Assembly: GCF_001307275.1 (NCBI RefSeq) | Contig: NZ_CP012831.1 | Location: 868,001 to 932,000, forward strand | DNA: 64,000 bases | Reading direction: 5' to 3' | Origin: Pseudomonas fluorescens | GTDB taxonomy: Bacteria; Pseudomonadota; Gammaproteobacteria; Pseudomonadales; Pseudomonadaceae | Part shown: piece by piece, positions 37,080-46,102 of the stretch | Layout of the letters: each line of letters opens with the position of its first letter | Position numbering within the stretch: the stretch's first letter is position 1 | Made by a program: the position numbers and the translations under genes | The notes under the pieces: generated by a model | Database searches by the model: none | Seen by the model: only the letters and a program-made list of their open reading frames with translations | What the model was told of the DNA's origin: nothing

Positions 37080-40000
37080 TCACACCGTATCCACCTTCAA
37101 CGAATGATCATTCAACATCCCATTGATGATGGTCGCCGTGTCCGCTGCGCCGATGATTCCTCCCGCGCCTGGCGCGACGCCGTAGTGACTGGCGAGGTTG
37201 ACGCCGGCCAGGTCGATGGTCTGGTTCGGCGTGGCGCCGGCGATGGCGCTGACGTCGATGCTGGTGATGACCGACGCCCCGCTGCCGCTCACGCTGAAAT
37301 GCAGGTAATCATCCAGTGACGCCGCGCTGTCATTCTCCCCTTGCAACAGCTGGGACAGGTCGAGCTTGTCGATGCCGGGGGTGAAGTCGGTGATCACGTC
37401 GTGGCCGCTATTGCCCGCCTGCCATTGGAAGGTGTCGGCGCCGCTGCCGCCGGTGAGGGTGTTGTTGCCCAGGCCACCGATCAGCAGGTCGTCGCCGCCA
37501 CCGCCATTGAGCACGTCATGGCCCAGACCACCGTCGAGACGGTTGCTGGCCCCGTCGCCGGTGAGGGTGTCGTTGAAGTTCGAGCCCACGAGGTTTTCGA
37601 TGTGGCTCAATGTATCGGTGCCCGCGCCCAGGGTGTTCTGCGCCGCCAAAAGGCCCAGGTTCACCGTGACTGCCGACGTGGCGTGGGCGTAGCTGACGGT
37701 GTCGTTGCCCGTACCGCCATCGAGCAGGTCGTTGCCCGTGCCGCTGTAGAGCAGATCATTGCCTGCCCCACCGTTCAGGGTGTTGTTGCCCGAACCGGCG
37801 CTAAGTACGTCGTTGCCGTCGCCAGCGTTGAGGATGTTGTCGCCGTTGCCGGCCAACAGCACATCGTCGCCACTGGTGCCCGTCAGGGTATGACCCGCCT
37901 GATAGCTGATGCCTACCGCTGCGCTGTCACTGCCGCCGTGGTTGTCGCTGGCGGTGTAGCTGCCGTGGTAATCCGGTGTTTTGTCCTGCGCCCCGGCATA
38001 GTCGACGGTGAGGGTCAGTTGATAGTTCTCCGCAGTGTTGGAATTACCGCCGCCGGGATTGGCGATGTTGGTGACGTGGATCTGGTAATTGCCATCCGCT
38101 GCCGCGGTGAAGGAAGCCCCGTCGTTGATCGCAATGAATGGCCCGCCGTTGAGTGAATACTCCATCGCGATGCGACCGGCCGAAAGATTGTGGTCCAAGG
38201 TGAGGGTTTCGCCCTGTTTAAGGCTGATGTTGAGCCGGTCTTCATCGTTGGCGTTGTTATTGGACACCATCCCCAATGCACCGCTGACCACCAGCATCGC
38301 CGTCATGCTCGCGGTATTGGCGACGAAAGCGCTGCGGCTGAGGTTGATCGACTGCACGTTGTTGCCGGTGAAGCTGGCCGTGCCGGTGCTGCCGGTGAAG
38401 TCCGCGCCTTTGGCGACCCAACCGGTATTGAAACTGGTGGGTGACGCCGTGAGCGGATCGCCGTTGGCATCGCTGTCGTTACCCAGCAGCAACTCGCCCG
38501 GGATCACGATGTTGCCCGACAGCACGTTGGTGATGATGTTGTCGTCGGCAGCGATCGGTGGGCTGTTGGGCACGACGTTGATCACCAGGTTGGAGCTCGC
38601 CAGGTCACCGTCATGGTCGCTGACGGTGTAGCCAATGTGCTCGGTGATCAAGGTGCTGGTGGCCGTCTGGGAGGTGTAGGTGAACGCACCGGTATCCAGG
38701 TTGACCACCAGGGTACCGTCGTGGTCGGTGGCGATGCTCAATGTGTTGGTGGCTGTATTGAAGGAGCCATGGTTAAGCCCGCCGCTGGCGGTCAGCGCGC
38801 CATGGCCACCGTTGGCCGCCGGGTCATAGCTGTACGTGGTGCCATCGACCACCAGGCTTTTGATAAACCCGCCATCGGCGCCAAACGAGCCCCCCTCGCC
38901 CAGCAGGTTGCCGGTGACAGGCGCGCCTTGCACGGTACCGGAAAGCGCCGAGTTGAGCTGGTTCAAGTCGGTGACCACCACCGCATTGGTGTCGGTGTGG
39001 GTGCTGCCGTCATAGGCCAGCGGGTCGAGATTGACGTTTCTGGCGCCGCTGCCCAGGCCGACGGCGTAATTCTTGATGCCGTTGGCATCGAGAAAGGCTT
39101 TCCACGCGACCTCGTCCGCCGAGCCGATTTCGCCCAAGGTCGGCTTGCCATCGGAGAAAAAATAACCAATGTTCTGGGCGCCGGTCAGTTGCCCGGGGGT
39201 TGCGAACGCGGTCTTGGCCATCGCCACGGCTGCATCGTAATTGGTGTCACCGTGCGCGTTCAGCGCGGCGATCAGCGTCTTGGCAGTTGCCACGTCCACC
39301 CACACGGCACTCTGGTCGGTGGCACTGCCGCTGAAGGTCACAAGCTGGACTTTGACGTCGCCCATGTCGTCGTATTTGTCGAGCAAGGCGCTGATTGCCT
39401 GTTTGGCCAGATCCATACGCGAGAGTCCCGGCACGCCAGAATCGTCTTTCATGCTGCCGGACACATCAAGCACGATCAGCAGGTTCGAATCGACCTCCAC
39501 CGCCGTCACCGAACGCTCGGACGCAACGGCCTTTGGTATGTCATCGACGATGCTGACCACCAGGCTGCCGGTGGTGCTGTTGCCCAGGGCGTCCGTGGCC
39601 TGATAGGTGAAGTTTTCGCTCAGCACGTTCGGGCCATCGTTGGCATGGGGTGTGGTCGTGGCCGGCGAGGTCAAGGTGTAGGTGTACGACCCATCAGGAT
39701 GGAGCAGCAACTGACCGTAGGCACCGCTGGCATTGCCCACCAGGGTGAAGGTGACGGCGCCCGTGGCACCGCTGACCGAGCCGACCAAGGTCCCGCTGGC
39801 GGTTTCACCGGTGGCGCTCGGGTCACTGCCGGTGACGGTGCCGGGGGCCAGGTCCTGGCCGTCCTGGGTCAGGTCCAGGGCTTTTTCGTAGACGGTCACG
39901 TCATGGTCGGTTTCTGCGACGAGGCAGCTGTTGTGTACATCGATGGTGATGGTGGTGGTGCTTTCATCGCCATCGGCGTCCCGCACGGTGTAGGTGAACA

Positions 40001-43000
40001 CATCGATCGCGCCTGGCGCGCCGACAGCATCGGGATTGCTGTGGTAGACGGCGTTGCCGTTGGCGTCCAGGGTCAGGTAGCCGTAGGTGCCATTGATCTG
40101 GCTGTTGAGGCCGCCGATGGCTGGATTCGAGGTGTCGTTGCCCGCACGTACGCCGATGACTGCACCACCGTCGGCACCGAGTACGTCGTTGTCCAGCACG
40201 TTGCCATTGACCGTGCCGCCCTCCACCACCGAGGCGACATCGCAGTGAGCCTTGGGCACGTCGTCGACGATGTCGATGACGATGGTGCTGGTGACCGTGT
40301 TGCCCAACGAGTCCGTGGCCTGGTAGGTGAAGCTTTCGCTCAATACGTTCGGGCCATCGTTGGCGTGAGGCGTGGTGGCGGCTGGCGAGGTCAGGGTGTA
40401 GGTGTAGGAGCCGTCGGGGTGAAGCGACAGTTGACCGTAGGCACCGGCGGCGTTGCCCACCAACGCGAAGGTCACTGCGCCCACGGCTCCGCTGATCGAG
40501 CCGACAAGGCTGCCGCTGGCGGTCTCGCTGGTGGCATTCGGAGTGCTGCCGGTGACGGTGCCGGGGGCCAGGTCCTGGCCGTCCTGGTTCAGATCGAGGG
40601 CTTTTTCGTAGACGCTGATTTCGTGCTCGGGTGTGGCAACGAGGCAGCTTTCGTGGACATCGATGGTGATGGTGGTGGTGCTTTCATCGCCGTCGGCATC
40701 ACGCACGGTGTAAGTGAACACATCGGTCGCGCCTGGGGCGCCGACGGTGTTCGGGTTGCTGTGGTAGACAGCGTTGCCGTTGGCGTCCAGGGTCAGGTAG
40801 CCATAGGTGCCATTGATCTGGCTGTTCAAGCCACCGACGGCAGGGTTCGAGGTATCGCTGCCGGCGCGTACGCCAATCACCGTGCCACCGTCCGCGCCCA
40901 GCACGTCGTTGTCCAGCACATTGCCGTTGACCGTGCCGCCCTCCTCCACCGAGGCCAAATCGGCATGGGCCTTGGGCACGTCGTCGACAATGTCGATGAC
41001 GATGGTGCTGGTGACCGTGTTGCCCAACGAGTCCGTGGCCTGGTAGGTGAAGCTTTCGCTCAGCACGTTCGGGCCATCGTTGGCGTGGGGCGTGGTCGTG
41101 GCTGGCGCCGTCAGGGTGTAGGTATACGAACCGTCGGGCTGAAGCGACAGTTGACCGTAGGCACCGGTGGCGTTGCCCACCAGCGCGAAGGTCACTGCGC
41201 CCACGGCACCGCTGATCGAGCCGACAAGGCTGCCGCTGGCAGTCTCGCTGGTGGCATTCGGAGTGCTGCCGGTGACGGTGCCGGGGGCCAGGTCCTGGCC
41301 ATCCTGGTTCAGGTCGAGGGCTTTTTCGTAGACGCTGATTTCGTGGTCGGGTGTGGCGACGAGGCAGATATCGTGGACATCGATGGTGATGGTGGTGGTG
41401 CTCTCATCGCCGTCGGCGTCACGCACGGTGTAGGTGAACACATCGGTCGCGCCTGGGGCGCTGACGGTGTTCGGGTTGCTGTGGTAGACGGCGTTGCCGT
41501 TGGCGTCCAGGGTCAGGTAGCCGTAGGTGCCATTGATCTGGGTGTTCAAGCCGCCGATCGCCGGGGTCGAGGTGTCGTTGCCAGCGCGCACGCCAATCAC
41601 GGCACCACTCGCGGCCGGCCCGTCGGCACCGCCTTCGTCGTTGTTCAGGACGTTGCCACTGACCGTCCCGCCCTCATCCACCGAGGCGGCATCAGCATGG
41701 GCGGTCGGCAAATCATCGACGATGTTCACGTCCAGGTTGCCGTTGGCCGTGGTGCCGTTATCGTCGGTGACGACTACGGCGAACTGTTCGCTAACGCTGT
41801 TGGCGCCGTTGGCGTTTGGATGGGCTTCGTTGTCCAGCAAGATGTAGCTGTAGCTGACCACACCAGTAGCAGCGTTGAAGCCGGTGATGGTCAGCGTGTT
41901 GCCCAGCGCGGTGGTGATGGACTGCGGGAAACCCGCCGCCACGCCGCCTATAACCACATTGATACCGCCAACACTCAGGGTCTGCACGCCGTCCAGCGCG
42001 GTCACGGTGAACGTGCCGCTTTGAGTCAGGGCCGATGCATCCGGGTTGCTGCCGTCGCTGAGGTTTTTTTCCTGGACCGTCAGCTCACCACCTTCAGTGT
42101 CGAGGCCGGTGATGATCACCGGATCGTCGTTGTTATGCACTTGCAGCACCAGGTTCGCAGTGCTGGTGTCGCCGTCGGCATCGGTCAGGGTGTAGGTGAA
42201 GGTTTCGCTGCCGTTGCCACCGCCGTGCAAGCTTTTGAAATCGGCGTCCGCGGTGTTGAGGGTGTAGGTGTAGGAACCGTCGGCGTTGAGCACCAGGGTG
42301 CCGTAGGTGCCGGTGAAGGTACCGGGCGTGATTGGGCCGGACGCCACCTGATCCGCGCCTTGGGTATCGTTGGTCAGGACGCTGCCGGTCAGGGTCAGGT
42401 GGGTTTCCGAAGCCGTACTGGCGTTGTTGTCGTCCACGGCTTTGGGCAAGTCGTCGACGATATTTACGTCCAGGTTGCCGTTGGCCGTGGTGCCGTTATC
42501 GTCGGTAACCACAACGGCGAATTGTTCGCTAACGCTATTGGCGCCGTTGGCGTTGGGATGGGCTTCGTTGTCCAGCAAGGTGTAGCTATAGCTGACCACA
42601 CCGGTGCTGGCGTTGTAGCCAGTGATGGTCAGGGTGTTGCCCAGCGCGGTGGTGATGGACTGCGGGAAACCCGCCGCCACTCCGCCTACAACCACATTGA
42701 TACCGCCAACACTCAAGGTCTGCACACCGTCCAGCGCGGTCACGGTGAACGTGCCGCTTTGGGTCAGGGCCGATGCGTCCGGGCTGCTGCCGTCGCTGAG
42801 GTTTTTTTCCTGCAACGACAGCTCGCCGCCCTCGGTGTCGAGGCCGGTGATGATCACCGGATCGTCGTTGTTGTGCACTTGCAGCACCAGGTTCGCAGTG
42901 CTGGTGTCGCCGTCGGCATCGGTCAGGGTGTAGGTGAAGGTTTCACTGCCGTTGCCACCGCCGTGCAAACCTTTGAAATCGGCGTCCGCGGTGTTGAGGG

Positions 43001-45647
43001 TGTAGGTGTAGGAACCGTCGGCGTTGAGCACCAGGGTGCCGTAGGTGCCGGTGAAGGTACCGGGCGTGATTGGGCCGGACGCCACCTGATCCGCGCCTTG
43101 GGTGTCGTTGGTCAGGACGCTGCCGGTCAGGGTCAGGTGGGTTTCCGAAGCCGTGCTGGCGTTGTTGTCATCTACGGCTTTGGGCAAGTCGTCGACGATG
43201 TTCACGTCCAGGTTGCCGTTGGCCGTGGTGCCGTTATCGTCGGTGGCGACTACAGCGAACTGTTCGCTAACGCTGTTGGCGCCGCTGGCGTTGGGATGGG
43301 CTTCGTTGTCCAGCAGCGTGTAGCTGTAGCTGACCACACCGGTGCTGGCGTTGTAGCCAGTGATGGTCAGGGTGTTGCCCAGCGCAGTGGTAATCGATTG
43401 TGGGAAACCCGCCGCCACGCCGCCGGTGACGACGTTGATACCGCCCACGCTGAGGGTCTGCACGCCGTCCAGCGCGGTCACGGTGAACGTGCCGCTTTGG
43501 GTCAGGGCCGATGCGTCCGGGCTGCTGCCGTCGCTGAGGTTTTTTTCCTGCAACGACAGCTCGCCACCTTCAGTGTCGAGGCCGGTGATGATCACCGGAT
43601 CGTCGTTGTTGTGTACTTGCAGCACCAGGTTCGCGGTGCTGGTGTCGCCATCGGCGTCAGTGAGTGTGTAGGTGAAGGTTTCACTGCCGTTGCCGCCGCC
43701 GTGCAAACCTTTGAAATCGGCGTCAGCGGTGTTGAGGGTGTAGGTGTAGGAACCGTCGGCGTTGAGCACCAGGGTGCCGTAGGTGCCAGTAAAAGTGCCG
43801 GGCGTGATTGGGCCGGACGCCACGTGATCCGCACCTTGGGTGTCGTTGGTCAGAACGCTGCCGGTCAGGGTCAGGTGGGTTTCCGAAGCCGTGCTGGCGT
43901 TGCTGTCGTCCACGGCTTTAGGCAGGTCATCGACGATGTTTACGTCCAGGTTGCCGTTGGCTGTGGTGCCGTTATCGTCGGTGGCGACTACGGCGAACTG
44001 TTCGCTAACGCTGTTGGCGCCGTTGGCGTTGGGATGGGCTTCGTTGTCCAGCAGCGTGTAGCTGTAGCTGACCACACCGGTGCTGGCGTTGTAGCCAGTG
44101 ATGGTCAGGGTGTTGCCCAGCGCAGTGGTAATCGATTGTGGGAAACCCGCCGCCACGCCGCCGGTGACGACGTTGATACCGCCCACGCTGAGGGTCTGCA
44201 CGCCGTCCAGCGCGGTCACGGTGAACGTGCCGCTTTGGGTCAGGGCCGATGCGTCCGGGCTGCTGCCGTCGCTGAGGTTTTTCTCCTGCAACGACAGCTC
44301 GCCACCTTCAGCATCCAGGCCCACCAACACCACCGGATCGTCGTTGTTGTGTACTTGCAGCACCAGGTTCGCGGTGCTGGTGTCGCCATCGGCATCGGTC
44401 AGGGTGTAGGTGAACGTCTCGGTACCGCTGCCCCCGCCATGCAACGCGACGAATTGCGGGTCGCTGGTGTTCAGGGTGTAGGTGTACGTGCCGTTGGGGT
44501 TGAGCACCAGGGTGCCGTAGGTGCCGGTGAACGTCCCGCCAACGATCGGCCCGCTGTCGGGGCCGGTGGGGATCCGGTCGGCGCCCTGGTGGTCGTTGGG
44601 TAATACGTTGCCGGTAAGGGTAACCAGGGTTTCCGACGCGGTGTTCGCGTGGCTGTCGTCGATCGCCTGGGGCACGTCATCGGTGATGTTGACGTCCAGG
44701 GTGCCGGTGGCCGTGTCACCGTCGGTGTCGACGGCCACCACGGGGAACTGCTCGGTAATGTTGTTGGCACCACCGCCGGCAGGATGGGTTTCATTGTCTG
44801 TCAGGGTGTAGGTGTAACTGACCACCCCCGTGGTGGGGTCATAGCCCGTGATGGTCAACGTGTTGCCCAGCGCCGACGTGATGGTCTGAGGAAAGCCTGC
44901 GGGCACGCCACCACTGATCACGTTGATGCCGCCGATGCTCAGGCTGCTCAGCCCGTCAGGCGCGGATACCGTGAAGGTGCCATTTTGCACCAGCGCCCCC
45001 GGATTGCTGGCCGAACCATCGGCCAGATTGGCCTCGTTGGTGGTCAGTTCGCCGCCCTCGACATTGACCCCGTCGAGGGTCACGGGGTTGTCCGGCATCT
45101 CAGGAGTTACCGGCGGGGTTGCATCGTCGCCGGTGTTATCCGGGTCACCGGCCAAGCGTAGCTGTGGAAACTCGGGAATCCCGTTGAACCCGGCCGTCGG
45201 AAAACCGATCAGCGGATCGACCTCCCCGCCGACTTCTTCCAACAGCACAAAACTGTGCCCGCCGCCTACACCACCCGGGTTGCCACCTTCGGGTCCGGCG
45301 GCCGTGGCTTCACCGGTCTGGGTCGGGTCGGCACCGGCGGCGATGGCTTGCTGCAGCTTTTGCACGTCGGTCAGTTGCGCGTCACTCGGCGGCGTCGTGT
45401 CGGGCGTGTCGACATGAGGCGCATGGTTGGCCAGCAGCTGCGGGGTAAGAGTCAGGTTGCTTTCGCGGCCCAGGGTCAACGACTGGCCGTTCTGCAGATG
45501 CACAGCCACGGCCCCTTCGGCACCGGTGACCAGGTGTTCGCCGGCATAGAGCCGATCGCCTTCGACCAAAGGCCGCCGCAAGCCACCGGCCGCTTCTGCG
45601 AAAACTTGCCCGACCACTTTGCTGACGATACCGATGAGCGCTGCCAT
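37080..45647 (-). CDS. LapA/MapA-type giant RTX adhesin with retention module
   Basis: A 2855-residue cell-surface adhesin exported by a type I system. The N-terminal retention module (MAALIGIVSKVVGQVFAEAA) is followed by TAAG at 115-118, the LapG protease motif. Next come five cadherin/VCBS-like repeats of about 246 residues, three of 240, a von Willebrand A domain (about 2050-2230; MIDAS-type VLDVSGSMKDDS), RTX nonapeptides (about 2580-2750; GGAGNDLL, LDGGTGNDT) and a C-terminal secretion signal. The start at 45647 has GGAGG 8 bp upstream. LapD/LapG are not adjacent; size and place suit MapA better than LapA. Confidence 0.93.
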   Translation of the reverse strand: MAALIGIVSKVVGQVFAEAAGGLRRPLVEGDRLYAGEHLVTGAEGAVAVHLQNGQSLTLGRESNLTLTPQLLANHAPHVDTPDTTPPSDAQLTDVQKLQQAIAAGADPTQTGEATAAGPEGGNPGGVGGGHSFVLLEEVGGEVDPLIGFPTAGFNGIPEFPQLRLAGDPDNTGDDATPPVTPEMPDNPVTLDGVNVEGGELTTNEANLADGSASNPGALVQNGTFTVSAPDGLSSLSIGGINVISGGVPAGFPQTITSALGNTLTITGYDPTTGVVSYTYTLTDNETHPAGGGANNITEQFPVVAVDTDGDTATGTLDVNITDDVPQAIDDSHANTASETLVTLTGNVLPNDHQGADRIPTGPDSGPIVGGTFTGTYGTLVLNPNGTYTYTLNTSDPQFVALHGGGSGTETFTYTLTDADGDTSTANLVLQVHNNDDPVVLVGLDAEGGELSLQEKNLSDGSSPDASALTQSGTFTVTALDGVQTLSVGGINVVTGGVAAGFPQSITTALGNTLTITGYNASTGVVSYSYTLLDNEAHPNANGANSVSEQFAVVATDDNGTTANGNLDVNIVDDLPKAVDDSNASTASETHLTLTGSVLTNDTQGADHVASGPITPGTFTGTYGTLVLNADGSYTYTLNTADADFKGLHGGGNGSETFTYTLTDADGDTSTANLVLQVHNNDDPVIITGLDTEGGELSLQEKNLSDGSSPDASALTQSGTFTVTALDGVQTLSVGGINVVTGGVAAGFPQSITTALGNTLTITGYNASTGVVSYSYTLLDNEAHPNASGANSVSEQFAVVATDDNGTTANGNLDVNIVDDLPKAVDDNNASTASETHLTLTGSVLTNDTQGADQVASGPITPGTFTGTYGTLVLNADGSYTYTLNTADADFKGLHGGGNGSETFTYTLTDADGDTSTANLVLQVHNNDDPVIITGLDTEGGELSLQEKNLSDGSSPDASALTQSGTFTVTALDGVQTLSVGGINVVVGGVAAGFPQSITTALGNTLTITGYNASTGVVSYSYTLLDNEAHPNANGANSVSEQFAVVVTDDNGTTANGNLDVNIVDDLPKAVDDNNASTASETHLTLTGSVLTNDTQGADQVASGPITPGTFTGTYGTLVLNADGSYTYTLNTADADFKSLHGGGNGSETFTYTLTDADGDTSTANLVLQVHNNDDPVIITGLDTEGGELTVQEKNLSDGSNPDASALTQSGTFTVTALDGVQTLSVGGINVVIGGVAAGFPQSITTALGNTLTITGFNAATGVVSYSYILLDNEAHPNANGANSVSEQFAVVVTDDNGTTANGNLDVNIVDDLPTAHADAASVDEGGTVSGNVLNNDEGGADGPAASGAVIGVRAGNDTSTPAIGGLNTQINGTYGYLTLDANGNAVYHSNPNTVSAPGATDVFTYTVRDADGDESTTTITIDVHDICLVATPDHEISVYEKALDLNQDGQDLAPGTVTGSTPNATSETASGSLVGSISGAVGAVTFALVGNATGAYGQLSLQPDGSYTYTLTAPATTTPHANDGPNVLSESFTYQATDSLGNTVTSTIVIDIVDDVPKAHADLASVEEGGTVNGNVLDNDVLGADGGTVIGVRAGSDTSNPAVGGLNSQINGTYGYLTLDANGNAVYHSNPNTVGAPGATDVFTYTVRDADGDESTTTITIDVHESCLVATPEHEISVYEKALDLNQDGQDLAPGTVTGSTPNATSETASGSLVGSISGAVGAVTFALVGNAAGAYGQLSLHPDGSYTYTLTSPAATTPHANDGPNVLSESFTYQATDSLGNTVTSTIVIDIVDDVPKAHCDVASVVEGGTVNGNVLDNDVLGADGGAVIGVRAGNDTSNPAIGGLNSQINGTYGYLTLDANGNAVYHSNPDAVGAPGAIDVFTYTVRDADGDESTTTITIDVHNSCLVAETDHDVTVYEKALDLTQDGQDLAPGTVTGSDPSATGETASGTLVGSVSGATGAVTFTLVGNASGAYGQLLLHPDGSYTYTLTSPATTTPHANDGPNVLSENFTYQATDALGNSTTGSLVVSIVDDIPKAVASERSVTAVEVDSNLLIVLDVSGSMKDDSGVPGLSRMDLAKQAISALLDKYDDMGDVKVQLVTFSGSATDQSAVWVDVATAKTLIAALNAHGDTNYDAAVAMAKTAFATPGQLTGAQNIGYFFSDGKPTLGEIGSADEVAWKAFLDANGIKNYAVGLGSGARNVNLDPLAYDGSTHTDTNAVVVTDLNQLNSALSGTVQGAPVTGNLLGEGGSFGADGGFIKSLVVDGTTYSYDPAANGGHGALTASGGLNHGSFNTATNTLSIATDHDGTLVVNLDTGAFTYTSQTATSTLITEHIGYTVSDHDGDLASSNLVINVVPNSPPIAADDNIITNVLSGNIVIPGELLLGNDSDANGDPLTASPTSFNTGWVAKGADFTGSTGTASFTGNNVQSINLSRSAFVANTASMTAMLVVSGALGMVSNNNANDEDRLNISLKQGETLTLDHNLSAGRIAMEYSLNGGPFIAINDGASFTAAADGNYQIHVTNIANPGGGNSNTAENYQLTLTVDYAGAQDKTPDYHGSYTASDNHGGSDSAAVGISYQAGHTLTGTSGDDVLLAGNGDNILNAGDGNDVLSAGSGNNTLNGGAGNDLLYSGTGNDLLDGGTGNDTVSYAHATSAVTVNLGLLAAQNTLGAGTDTLSHIENLVGSNFNDTLTGDGASNRLDGGLGHDVLNGGGGDDLLIGGLGNNTLTGGSGADTFQWQAGNSGHDVITDFTPGIDKLDLSQLLQGENDSAASLDDYLHFSVSGSGASVITSIDVSAIAGATPNQTIDLAGVNLASHYGVAPGAGGIIGAADTATIINGMLNDHSLKVDTV
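39540..41690. repeat. Three tandem 720-bp repeats inside the adhesin gene
   Basis: Three in-phase units of about 240 codons, each holding EGGTVNGNVLDND, INGTYGYLTLDANGNAVYHS, VYEKALDLNQDGQDLAPGTV and GSYTYTLT segments. They are closely similar at the DNA level but not identical. The third unit (nearest the VWA domain) is the most diverged. Confidence 0.85.
41690..44345. repeat. Tandem 738-bp repeats inside the adhesin gene
   Basis: Three full units and one truncated unit of 738 bp (246 codons), each with EGGELSLQEKNLSDGSSPDA and FPQSITTALGNTLTITGYNA segments and nearly identical over long stretches. A more diverged fifth unit lies just before them, towards the N-terminus (about 44345-45080). 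Confidence 0.88.
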
Positions 45648-45737
45648 GTGCATTTCCTCCGTTGCCGACCGCAATCGGCACCTGTCTGGGTGAAGAATTC
45701 GTCCTCAGGTTTGGCGACCCCAAAAGCTGGAAAATCT

Positions 45738-45768
45738 GCCAGCTTTCGCGAAAGCAGAAGGTGCTGGC
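45738..45768. promoter_or_regulatory. Palindrome in the adhesin leader
   Basis: The perfect 14-bp palindrome GCTTTCGCGAAAGC (45742-45755) overlaps a GCCAGC...GCTGGC inverted repeat, about 90-120 bp before the adhesin start. It could be an operator or a hairpin in the 5' leader. Confidence 0.35.
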
Positions 45769-45857
45769 AATTCGCCTAAACGACAAAAAACCGTCACCAA
45801 AAACCGCTTCTCACATCGCCCTTTCGGCACTTCTTCACGTCGCTTAAAAATCTGCAT

Positions 45858-45872
45858 GAAACTTTTATTGAC
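45858..45872 (-). promoter_or_regulatory. Possible FleQ half-site
   Basis: On the minus strand this reads GTCAATAAAAGTTTC, whose first nine bases match the FleQ consensus GTCAATAAATTGAC. The second half does not match, so this is weak. Confidence 0.25.
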
Positions 45873-46050
45873 GCCTAAAAGCCGTCAGAACCCGCAGATT
45901 CAAAGGCTTTCGCTTTGAACAATGTGCCGGTTTTTTTCAAGCACATAAGTTTTTTTCGGAATAATCCTTATGAGAAATTCTTCTTAGGTTTTGCTCAGGA
46001 TGTTCTTAGCTGTGTTGTTACAAGGTTGAAACGGTTTTGATCTTAAATAC

Positions 46051-46064
46051 GTCAATATTTTGGC
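46051..46064 (+). promoter_or_regulatory. Possible FleQ box upstream of the exporter operon
   Basis: GTCAATATTTTGGC agrees with the FleQ consensus GTCAATAAATTGAC at 11 of 14 positions and lies 39 bp before the TolC-like gene. The 455-bp AT-rich divergent region also holds a second half-site and a palindrome. No clear -35/-10 pair was chosen. Confidence 0.35.
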
Positions 46065-46102
46065 GACAAGCGAAGCACTACAGACCTCAGGAGATGCACC
46101 CC

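Noticed and set aside
39540..44345. Regular repeats that might suggest a CRISPR array or satellite DNA
   Set aside because: The repeat period is 720-738 bp, a multiple of three, and the units are in-frame protein domains of the adhesin.
38613..44603. A 1996-codon open frame on the plus strand, antisense to the adhesin
   Set aside because: It is an antisense shadow produced by the repetitive, stop-poor codon usage of the adhesin. Its product is low-complexity Val/Gly/His repeats with no recognisable domain, while the minus-strand frame has a complete known domain layout.
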